From a virus: a DNA stretch of 53,355 nucleotides. Both the position numbers and the translations under genes were made by a program. Below, piece by piece: positions 40,802 to 47,188 of the stretch. Under the pieces are notes generated by a model. The model was not told where the DNA came from and did not search any database. It was given only the letters and a program-made list of their open reading frames with translations. The first letter of the stretch is position 1, and every line of letters begins with the position of its first letter. The stretch is from positions 1 to 53,355 of the IMG/VR virus record IMGVR_UViG_3300044858_000223, one strand, 5' to 3'.

Positions 40802-41799
40802 CGTACGAACCTCCCACGGCCACGGCCTTTCTGAGCAATGCCGTAGCCGCGAACACGTTCTTCTTTAACGCGACCACCACGGCGCATGGCAATCTCTACT
40901 GGACGGCCATCTTCGCCAATAAAAGCATTACCGATTCGGCTAGGAAGTTTGTTCAAAGCGGCTTTCAAGCCTTCTTTGATACCTTCTTTCTCACGAACCT
41001 TTTTGTAATCTTCTATGGCTTCTTTGGCTACAGCCTTGGCTACACCAGACTTGCCTTCTTTCTTTTCTATGTCTTTGTATCGCTTAATTTCAGGCGCACG
41101 CACTGAGTTATAAAAGTCATAAATGTCGCTGACTTTTGTTCTACCCTTGTCTTCTCGAAGATTGGCTCTGCCTACAGTCTGTGGCATGGCTTGTTCTTTC
41201 GAGAATTGCTCTACTTTATTGATAAGCAATTCGTTGGGGTAATCGTCGTAAGTGATGTAACTACGACCAGCTTTTTTGGCTTTATCGGCAGCGGACTTCA
41301 ACTGAGCAAGTTCTTCCTCAGTAAAGTTCTTCTCCGTAATTGGACGCTCACTGCCTGCCAACGTCGTTAAGAACGTGCGCTGCTGAGCCGGAACCCCCGC
41401 TGCACGCATTCCACGCTCTACAAGGCTCAAAGCTCCTTCACCAAGACGCCGACCAAATGACTCTTCCTGTTTCGGAGTAAGAGGCTTAGTAACGGTTTTA
41501 ACTTCTGCCTTGGGAGCAGGCTTAACGGCGGGTTTAGCGGTAACCGGTTTAGGCTTCGGAAGCTCTGCTTCGGTCTTGGGCTTCTTAGTTGAAGTCGTGT
41601 ACTTCTCACCGCGCCAAGTAAAGGTCTTGCCTTCGCCAAGCTCTTTACGCTTGGCTTTAAACGCTTCGCTGAACGACATATCGTCAATCGTGCGATTCTG
41701 CGGCGCACGACGGGCATAACTGGCCGAGTCAGGGCTAAATACGCCTAGCCCCTCTTCCTCGACCAAGTCCCCTTCAGCGAAACGTCTACGGCGCTTCAT
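40798..41799 (-). CDS. hypothetical virion-region protein, 333 aa
   Basis: The protein has a basic start (MKRRRRFAEGDLVEEE), an Ala/Lys/Pro-rich linker (about 75-115) and a helical middle. GRSYITYDDYP near 185 resembles a block of other phage internal proteins. The C-terminus is very basic (MRRGGRVKEERVRGYGIAQK and GRGRGRF). It may be a capsid-interior or ejected protein with a DNA-binding tail. No family is recognised. Confidence 0.55.
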   Translation of the reverse strand: MKRRRRFAEGDLVEEEGLGVFSPDSASYARRAPQNRTIDDMSFSEAFKAKRKELGEGKTFTWRGEKYTTSTKKPKTEAELPKPKPVTAKPAVKPAPKAEVKTVTKPLTPKQEESFGRRLGEGALSLVERGMRAAGVPAQQRTFLTTLAGSERPITEKNFTEEELAQLKSAADKAKKAGRSYITYDDYPNELLINKVEQFSKEQAMPQTVGRANLREDKGRTKVSDIYDFYNSVRAPEIKRYKDIEKKEGKSGVAKAVAKEAIEDYKKVREKEGIKEGLKAALNKLPSRIGNAFIGEDGRPVEIAMRRGGRVKEERVRGYGIAQKGRGRGRFVR

Positions 41800-41801
41800 G
41801 G

Positions 41802-42059
41802 TTACACCATTTTACCGCGAGTCTTACCCTTAATAGCGATGCCATCAGCACGCTTGGAAGCAGAACTACGTGACTTCACTTTGCCGCCTTTCTTTAGGCC
41901 GATAGTGTCGGCCTCGGGGCTCTTCTGGAAGTTCTCGTAAGCATCGCGCATTTTCTTAGCCATGTTCTGATCTTTAACAGCCTGCATAGCAGCAGCCTGC
42001 TTCTGACCACGAGGGCTAGTAGGCCCAAGGGCTACGCGTGTTTTTGGACCGCTGCTCAT
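41802..42059 (-). CDS. small basic protein with RADGIA motif, 85 aa
   Basis: The helical Lys-rich protein ends with S-x-S-x-x-RADGIAIKGKTRGKMV, a C-terminal motif it shares with the next gene upstream (42056). LKKGGKVKSR just before it is also typical. The shared tail suggests a common binding partner, maybe the capsid. The function is unknown. Confidence 0.65.
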   Translation of the reverse strand: MSSGPKTRVALGPTSPRGQKQAAAMQAVKDQNMAKKMRDAYENFQKSPEADTIGLKKGGKVKSRSSASKRADGIAIKGKTRGKMV

Positions 42060-42394
42060 GAACAGGCTCCTCCCATACGCATCTTGACCATCTTGCCCTT
42101 GGTCTTGCCCTTGCTGGCAATGCCGTCAGCGCGGCTTGAAGCAGAACCACCGTTGGACATCTTTTTGACACCCTTCTTCATGCCCGCTTCTTTCTCTTCG
42201 TGACGGATCATGGACTTCGGAGCGCCTTTCTTTTTCATAAAGGCCACTTCCTTTTTCATCATTTCTTTCGACTCGGCTCTACCGCCCTTCTTCATGCCAG
42301 ATGTAGCCATCATTGCACGACCGGCACGATCAGCCATGTCCCCACGCATAGGCATTGCACGACCCATGCGATCTTTCATATTTCGGTTCATCAT
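42056..42394 (-). CDS. Met/Lys-rich protein with RADGIA motif, 112 aa
   Basis: The protein is very rich in Met, Lys, Arg and Gly. It has repeats of GRAM in the first 35 residues, a KKGGRAESKEMMKKEVAFMK helix and the end RADGIASKGKTKGKMVKMRM. The same C-terminal motif as 41802 points to tandem paralogues or a shared docking tag. It is probably a capsid- or DNA-associated protein. It overlaps its neighbour by 4 nt. Confidence 0.65.
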   Translation of the reverse strand: MMNRNMKDRMGRAMPMRGDMADRAGRAMMATSGMKKGGRAESKEMMKKEVAFMKKKGAPKSMIRHEEKEAGMKKGVKKMSNGGSASSRADGIASKGKTKGKMVKMRMGGACS

Positions 42395-42411
42395 TTCAGT
42401 TCGCTCCTAAA

Positions 42412-42648
42412 TTATTTAGCGGACTTAATCAGTTGGTCGATTTTCTGATCCAACTTCTCAAGCCGGTCGATTAGTTGCCGCATATCTTCTCGGACTTCGG
42501 CGCGGGTGATGTGATCACGCGCTACTTCTTCCCGAGTTTTATTTAGCAAAATGCCGAGTCTTTGTAGCTCGGCAAACTTTTCCTTAACCACAAAACCTAA
42601 AACCGCCACGATTCCCGTCAGAACCATGTTCCAAACAAGCATTTCCAT
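42412..42648 (-). CDS. single-pass membrane coiled-coil protein, 78 aa
   Basis: One N-terminal transmembrane helix (LVWNMVLTGIVAVLGFVV, residues 4-21) is followed by a long charged helix and coiled coil to the end (REDMRQLIDRLEKLDQKIDQ). The topology is probably N-out/C-in or a tail anchor. The function is unknown. It resembles the protein at 40237 in plan, not in sequence. Confidence 0.65.
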   Translation of the reverse strand: MEMLVWNMVLTGIVAVLGFVVKEKFAELQRLGILLNKTREEVARDHITRAEVREDMRQLIDRLEKLDQKIDQLIKSAK

Positions 42649-42651
42649 GAC

Positions 42652-42906
42652 TCAGCACTTCCATGCACGTAGAGACTTGTTGATACGGGAATTGGGGTCA
42701 TTCGCAGTCTTGGCGCTCGTCAGTTTCTTCTTCATCCCAGACATCCGGGCACAGAAGGATTTCTTACGAGGACCGCCTTCGGGCTGCGGAGCCTTGAGTC
42801 CCGGCTTGCCGGGGTTTGCCCGGTTGTAGGAAGCCCTGCCTTTAGCATTTAAACCGCCAGCGGGGTTTTTGCCTTCCTTACGTTGCCAAGCCGGTGACTT
42901 AGCCAT
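42652..42906 (-). CDS. DUF6321-type protein, 84 aa
   Basis: The conserved pattern is KSPAWQRKEGKNPAGGLNAK, LKAPQPEGGPRKKSFCARMS, and a C-terminal block with NDPNSRINKSLRAWKC. It matches the phage family DUF6321, which has two conserved cysteines (here near 52 and 84). It is small and basic, with function unknown, probably virion-associated. It overlaps the start of the downstream-positioned 42899 gene end by 8 nt. Confidence 0.8.
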   Translation of the reverse strand: MAKSPAWQRKEGKNPAGGLNAKGRASYNRANPGKPGLKAPQPEGGPRKKSFCARMSGMKKKLTSAKTANDPNSRINKSLRAWKC

Positions 42907-43204
42907 AAATGACCATCGTCGAGATTACGGCTGACGGGACGATGTAGATGCTCGTTTGGAAGAGCAGTCCTTCACCCGGCATCAGGATGTAATCCGGTGC
43001 GGTAGAACTTGCCTTGGTATTGACCGCGATTTTGACCGGGCCGCTTACGCCACCGTCACGAAAAGTCACTGTACCCGCACCCGAATCGGGAACGATGTAG
43101 ATCGCCTTCACGCGAGAGCGGCCAATAACGAGGCTATTTTGATCCAGCAGGTCGCCAGCATTTGTGGCGACCTTACTAGCTAAGACATCTGTTTGCATAC
43201 CCAT
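42899..43204 (-). CDS. beta-rich virion protein, 101 aa
   Basis: A small beta-rich protein (RVKAIYIVPDSGAGTVTFRD; a loop; then MPGEGLLFQTSIYIVPSAVI) of the kind that decorates phage heads or tails. Ribosome site GGAGACGGAG lies before the ATG. No enzyme motif is present. Function is inferred from its position just after the capsid genes. Confidence 0.6.
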   Translation of the reverse strand: MGMQTDVLASKVATNAGDLLDQNSLVIGRSRVKAIYIVPDSGAGTVTFRDGGVSGPVKIAVNTKASSTAPDYILMPGEGLLFQTSIYIVPSAVISTMVIYG

Positions 43205-43228
43205 TCTCCGTCTCCTGTAATGGATGAA

Positions 43229-43244
43229 GGGGGCTTACGCCCCC
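43229..43244 (-). other. GC-rich hairpin with tetraloop
   Basis: On the minus strand GGGGGC (43244-43239) and GCCCCC (43234-43229) form a perfect 6-bp stem with a GTAA tetraloop (GNRA type). It is followed by TTCATCC, not a T run. It lies in the 49-nt gap between two small virion genes. It may stabilise the upstream mRNA end or act as a weak terminator. Confidence 0.55.
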
Positions 43245-43253
43245 CACGAAATC

Positions 43254-43445
43254 TTACGGAGTCAGGCTGCTGTACAGAGCGATGTACTTAGTGGTTCCGC
43301 CGATGCTCACCGGGATGTAACCGGCTTGAGCCGAAACCGAACCCGTGGCAACGCCAGCGGTGATGACGGTCGTACCAATTACGAGCGTGCTGGACTGGAA
43401 GCCGTTTTGCGAAACAACCGGGCCGGAAAAAGTAGTAGTAGCCAT
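43254..43445 (-). CDS. small beta-rich virion protein, 63 aa
   Basis: This Ser/Thr/Gly-rich protein (TTFSGPVVSQNGFQSSTLVI, then SAQAGYIPVSIGGTTKYIAL) resembles short head decoration proteins. It is the first gene after the capsid terminator and has a long 5' untranslated region that contains a 10-bp inverted repeat. GAGG precedes the ATG. Confidence 0.65.
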   Translation of the reverse strand: MATTTFSGPVVSQNGFQSSTLVIGTTVITAGVATGSVSAQAGYIPVSIGGTTKYIALYSSLTP

Positions 43446-43467
43446 TTCAAATCCTCACATGCGAGTT

Positions 43468-43513
43468 GGTTTATCAGTCTGCATGTCGTCAGTCGGGTCT
43501 GTCTGATAAACCT
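43468..43513. repeat. 10-bp inverted repeat in the 43254 leader
   Basis: GGTTTATCAG at 43468-43477 and CTGATAAACC at 43504-43513 are exact inverse copies, separated by 26 nt. They lie between the capsid terminator and the next gene. As RNA they could form a stem in the leader; as DNA they could bind a regulator. Confidence 0.7.
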
Positions 43514-43544
43514 GTTAATCCCGATGAACGACTATATAGCATCA

Positions 43545-43582
43545 AAAAAGAGGGGCTACAAGCATTGCTACTTGTAACCCCC
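43545..43582 (-). terminator. strong terminator after the major capsid gene
   Basis: Read on the minus strand, an 11-bp stem (43582-43572 with 43563-43553, one G-T pair) closes an 8-nt loop and is followed by TTTTTT (43550-43545). It sits 27 nt after the capsid stop, inside a long co-directional operon. It probably raises capsid mRNA level relative to downstream genes. Readthrough or a promoter in 43446-43540 must serve the genes beyond. Confidence 0.85.
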
Positions 43583-43608
43583 CAATCTCTCTCAGGTCGC
43601 CATCAAAC

Positions 43609-44517
43609 TTAGGACGCGCCCGGCGAACCGAACATGCCCAGCGGGTCCGACCAACCGAACGAGTAACGCTCGCGGCTCTTATACCGCACGTTGCCGGTGT
43701 CGAAATCGCCGTCCATGCTGTTTTGCAGCGGGGTGCGAACGAAGTGCTTCATGCCGTTCGGAACGTCGGTCGTCAAGAACCAAGCGTTCGTGTCGGTCAA
43801 GAAGTGGTTCACGGTGTAGCCACCGGGGATCGAACCCATCGCCTTGAGAGCGTTGATGTCGTTGTCAGCGGTCGCAACACGGAGTTCCGTGTCGAGGAGG
43901 CGCTTGGCAGTGAACATCAAAGCCGGGGGAACGATGAGCTTACCGGGCTTCGCCGCGATCAAGAGACCACGTTCGTCGGTCCAACCAGCGATCTGAATGA
44001 CAGCAGCTTCCAACGAGGTTTCGTTGAGATCCGATGCCGTCAGACGGTTGCTGTTGGTGCCACCCGAAACAAGCGGATGCGAGGCCGAGAACAACGGCTG
44101 ACCGTCACCGCCCGTGTAGGACGAGGAGAAGCCATTGTTAAGGACCGAGGCCGCCTTGACCTGCTTCGTGTACGCCATAGCGCGAGCGAGCGCCTTGGTA
44201 TATCGCTTGGAGAGCGAGTCGTACAGGTTGTCTTCAACCGCTTCTTCCGTGATGGAGAAGCCGAGAGCGATGGTCTCGTGGTTGTAACGAGCCGTCCAAG
44301 CTTCCTGCGCGTTGTCGTACGCAATGGCGGCACCCTCGGCCTTGACCGGGGCAGCGGAGAATCCGCTCAGCTTCGTCTCTTCTTCAAAAGAACGCTCGGA
44401 GGTCTCAGTCTCGTAGATCTCCTTGTGCTCTTCACCATAGGTCTTGTACTCAAGGCCGAACAGGGCGTTCAAACCCGGAAGGAGCTCTTTGAGTAATTGT
44501 GCGCGTGAAATAGCCAT
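43609..44517 (-). CDS. major capsid protein, Mu gpT-like
   Basis: The 302-residue HK97-fold major head protein is of the Mu gpT type. The opening AISRAQLLKELLPGLNALFG, the block YNHETIALGFSITEEAVEDN, GQPLFSASHPL and the C-terminal YKSRERYSFGWSDPLGMFG are characteristic. There is no obvious protease or cleavage peptide. Scaffold is a separate gene at 45662. Neighbours are a decoration-like protein upstream and a strong terminator downstream. This is the main component of the head shell. Confidence 0.92.
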   Translation of the reverse strand: MAISRAQLLKELLPGLNALFGLEYKTYGEEHKEIYETETSERSFEEETKLSGFSAAPVKAEGAAIAYDNAQEAWTARYNHETIALGFSITEEAVEDNLYDSLSKRYTKALARAMAYTKQVKAASVLNNGFSSSYTGGDGQPLFSASHPLVSGGTNSNRLTASDLNETSLEAAVIQIAGWTDERGLLIAAKPGKLIVPPALMFTAKRLLDTELRVATADNDINALKAMGSIPGGYTVNHFLTDTNAWFLTTDVPNGMKHFVRTPLQNSMDGDFDTGNVRYKSRERYSFGWSDPLGMFGSPGAS

Positions 44518-44533
44518 GTCTTAGAACTCCCTA

Positions 44534-45193
44534 TTACAGACCGGTCGGGTTGTTGTAAGCGTGACCACCTTCGATGACACCCGAGTTCACGTACGGAGCG
44601 TTGAACTTCACGATGACTTCTGGGTAGTACACGGTACCGCTTACGTCGAACGCCGTGTCCGGCACAACGTCAATGATACGCATCGGCAGCGACAGCGTAG
44701 TGCTGGCAGACGACACGAGGACACCCTGCTGGGAATCGTTCGTCGTCGTATTCAGCGTGTTCGCCACCAAAGCCACGTTCAGACCAACGTCCGAGTAGGT
44801 GAAGCCGGTCGAGGTGGAAACCACCGTCGAGGACGACACACCAGCCACTTGGAACAGGGTGTTCGGATCTTCCACCACGTACGCAGTAATGTACGTGCCA
44901 GACTTCACCGAGGTGCCCGAAATCCAAGCCTGCGAGTAGGTCGGCTGACCCGTCACAGAGGACACAAACGAACAGCCCAAAAACACACCCGCGAAACCGC
45001 GAGTGGGAGCCGTGCTTTCTTCGGTCGTCACAGCCACCGTGCCGTCATTCACGAACTTCAGCGGGTCACCGTAACCAATGCTCGACGCATTGGAAGCGAT
45101 TCGGCGCTGACGGGTCGCTCCGGCAAACGGCAGTCCACCGATCAGGTTGATCGGCTTCAAGCCATACGGCTTGCTAACAGTAGGATAAGCCAT
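44534..45193 (-). CDS. conserved head protein, probable decoration
   Basis: The 219-residue beta-rich protein always accompanies this capsid type. It opens AYPTVSKPYGLKPINLIGGL with FAGATRQRRIA after, then RGFAGVFLGCSF and a C-terminal RIIDVVPDTAFDVSG with VIVKFNAPYVNSG. Probably it decorates or stabilises the capsid shell. No enzymatic motif is seen. It is adjacent to and likely co-expressed with the capsid gene. Confidence 0.7.
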   Translation of the reverse strand: MAYPTVSKPYGLKPINLIGGLPFAGATRQRRIASNASSIGYGDPLKFVNDGTVAVTTEESTAPTRGFAGVFLGCSFVSSVTGQPTYSQAWISGTSVKSGTYITAYVVEDPNTLFQVAGVSSSTVVSTSTGFTYSDVGLNVALVANTLNTTTNDSQQGVLVSSASTTLSLPMRIIDVVPDTAFDVSGTVYYPEVIVKFNAPYVNSGVIEGGHAYNNPTGL

Positions 45194-45210
45194 TTGTTAC
45201 TCCAAAAAAG

Positions 45211-45660
45211 TTATTTACCTTTACCGAACGAGACCGTGGTCTTCTTCTCACTGAAGAGGGGCATACGTTCATCGTTCAGCCTCATAAAGTTGTTATCTAC
45301 GGACTGGAGTTGAGCCTTTGCTTGCTGGGCGTAATAGTCATCACGCTGCTTCATTAGCTCTTCCGGTGCCTTACACAACAACAATCCACCGATCTCCACA
45401 TTCCCTTTAAATTTGGAATTTGGGTCGGTCATGTGCATTAACTCCGGATGGTCTTCTGCCTTTACAGGCTCCCAACCTTCACGGAATTTTGCGGAGGTAT
45501 TCGATGGGTCTGCGGTACCCATGATACTAGTCCGGATATATCGGAACACCCACCCTGCTTGCGGATTTGGGGCCGGAAGCGTCTGAGGGGGAGTCCAAGT
45601 CTTTGTGCGCTGCGCTGATTCCCGATTTTCGAGTTCGCGTGCGAGTCTATTTTCAGCCAT
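45211..45660 (-). CDS. conserved head-region protein, 149 aa
   Basis: The helical N-terminus (AENRLARELENRESAQRTKT) leads to a beta segment (GWVFRYIRTSIMGTADPSNT) and FREGWEPVKAEDHPELM, then an acidic helix and a short tail. The block GWEPV is shared by similar proteins found between scaffold and capsid genes of podoviruses. It may be a head assembly or minor capsid protein. Confidence 0.65.
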   Translation of the reverse strand: MAENRLARELENRESAQRTKTWTPPQTLPAPNPQAGWVFRYIRTSIMGTADPSNTSAKFREGWEPVKAEDHPELMHMTDPNSKFKGNVEIGGLLLCKAPEELMKQRDDYYAQQAKAQLQSVDNNFMRLNDERMPLFSEKKTTVSFGKGK

Positions 45661-45661
45661 T

Positions 45662-46612
45662 TTAGTTAGTCTCCAATTTCATAAGTTCACGGGCATACTG
45701 CTCATTACTCAGACCAAGCTTCTTAGCGAGCATGACCTGTGTCGGCGTCAGACGAATCTGACGTGGCGCGGATGACCGCGTGACCGGAGCCACTACATTG
45801 GCTGGTTTTGTGCGAGCAGGCTTTTCGGCCTCTCTCGTTTGAGGTTGTTCTTCCTCGAAATAATCGGGGAATCGCTTCCTCATCGTCGCGTTAACTCGGT
45901 CGTAATAATCGTCGCTACGCGGATCGACTCCAGACCGGACCAATTTTTCATGCAGTCCCAAAGCGAGGGCGGTCATCTCCTCGTCTGTACCGAACCAAGC
46001 ATTTTTCTCTTTCCACGCCTCGGCTTTTGGGTCCGCGACGGGTTGAGGTGCTTGCGGCACTTGATACTGTTGTGTTGGTTGTACTACTGATTCCTCTTCT
46101 TGTAAAGAGGGTCGGAAATTCTCGTACTGCTTAACCTTGAGCTTAGCGTCGGTCAGCAGTTCTTGAGCATCAGCAATAAGACCGGGATCTCCGGATTCAT
46201 ATGCCTGCTTAAGTTTATCTTTAGCCACCGCTAATTCATTAGAAGCTGACTTAGTGACCTCTTGGATATAAGCCTTTTCGCCATTACCAAGACGGCTCTT
46301 AAGCTGCTTAATTTCTTGCTCACGAATCTGAGCAAACCGCAGAGCTTCTTCTCGCTCACGGAAAGCACGCTCTTTTTCACGACGCTCGTCGTGCCAGACC
46401 TTTTTCATCTGAGAGAGACGCTTCTTAACCTTGTCGGAATATTCCTCAAGGTCGTCCTTATCCAACTCGTCAACTACCTCTTTAGGTAGCGGAGTCCGGC
46501 CCCGGTCTTCAGCCGGGGTATCGTCTTCAATCTCAATATTAAATTCTGGTTCCGGGGCGGCTTCGGCTTTTGCCTCTACCTCGTCCGGAAATTTGTACTC
46601 TTCATTAGCCAT
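45662..46612 (-). CDS. capsid scaffolding protein
   Basis: The 316-residue protein is very charged and mostly helical. It has an acidic N-terminus (about 1-50), a long coiled coil (about 60-165, KKRLSQMKKVWHDERREKER), a Pro/Gln linker and a basic C-terminal helix (about 285-316, LTPTQVMLAKKLGLSNEQYA) that likely binds the capsid protein. Size, composition and position between portal and capsid genes are those of internal scaffolds. Confidence 0.75.
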   Translation of the reverse strand: MANEEYKFPDEVEAKAEAAPEPEFNIEIEDDTPAEDRGRTPLPKEVVDELDKDDLEEYSDKVKKRLSQMKKVWHDERREKERAFREREEALRFAQIREQEIKQLKSRLGNGEKAYIQEVTKSASNELAVAKDKLKQAYESGDPGLIADAQELLTDAKLKVKQYENFRPSLQEEESVVQPTQQYQVPQAPQPVADPKAEAWKEKNAWFGTDEEMTALALGLHEKLVRSGVDPRSDDYYDRVNATMRKRFPDYFEEEQPQTREAEKPARTKPANVVAPVTRSSAPRQIRLTPTQVMLAKKLGLSNEQYARELMKLETN

Positions 46613-46622
46613 AAATCACTCC

Positions 46623-47000
46623 TTATGCGCGACGGATTCCACGGGGGTCATCGACCACCGCTTCTACCGTGTCGTCGTTGATGATGCGGAACTCTCGACC
46701 GTGGATGACCACGCGAGTGCCTGTGTACGGACGGGTGAGAACAAAATCACCTTCTTTGCACCACGGCCCAGTGGGGAACCTAGCCTCGTCCTTGTAGCAA
46801 AGATCGCCCAGCTTGATGACGAACAGAACTACAGTGGTCTGCTCTTCAACGCGCTTGGTGTCGTCGGCCTTAATAATGCCTCCCTCAAACTCTTCCTCCA
46901 CGTGCGGTAAAGCACAAAGGATTCGATATCCTCGGGGTTCGGGCAGTAGGCTTGCTTTCTTGGCTTCTTCCTGTGTTCTCTCAACATTGATATTACTCAT
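46623..47000 (-). CDS. GroES-like co-chaperonin
   Basis: The 125-residue Cpn10-family protein has strand LPEPRGYRILCALP at 19-32, the mobile loop EEFEGGIIKADD at 36-47, then EEQTTVVLFVIKLGD and KEGDFVLTRPYTGTRVVIHG at 82-101 and a C-terminal strand DDTVEAVVDDP. I set the start at 47000 (MSNINVE), where ATGA overlaps the neighbour; longer in-frame starts lie inside that gene. It probably works with host GroEL to fold the capsid protein, like T4 gp31. The placement between portal and scaffold supports this. Confidence 0.85.
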   Translation of the reverse strand: MSNINVERTQEEAKKASLLPEPRGYRILCALPHVEEEFEGGIIKADDTKRVEEQTTVVLFVIKLGDLCYKDEARFPTGPWCKEGDFVLTRPYTGTRVVIHGREFRIINDDTVEAVVDDPRGIRRA

Positions 47001-47185
47001 GATTCCTCTATACGCTTTGCAAGGTCTTTGATGTATCCCACTGCGAGGTCGAGACCCTGTAACGCCCCGCATAGGCGTTTGTATTCGCCTTCGTCCAATT
47101 TGCCTTGGATGAGGTTTTCTACAATTAATGTGCGCTCATCCTTGAGTTTTGATTCAAGGTATTCCAGAGCGTTTGAATAACTCAT
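46997..47185 (-). CDS. hypothetical helical protein, 62 aa
   Basis: A short all-helical acidic protein (YSNALEYLESKLKDERTLIV, then LCGALQGLDLAVGYIKDLAK). It is possibly coiled-coil. The pattern recurs between portal and head genes in related phages. Function is unknown. Its stop overlaps the GroES start by ATGA. Confidence 0.6.
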   Translation of the reverse strand: MSYSNALEYLESKLKDERTLIVENLIQGKLDEGEYKRLCGALQGLDLAVGYIKDLAKRIEES

Positions 47186-47188
47186 TCA

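Noticed and set aside
43723-44496. 257-codon frame antisense to the major capsid gene
   Set aside because: Opposite to a certain gene, with Arg/Gly/Val-rich shadow composition and no ribosome site. It is an artefact of the capsid gene's codon bias.
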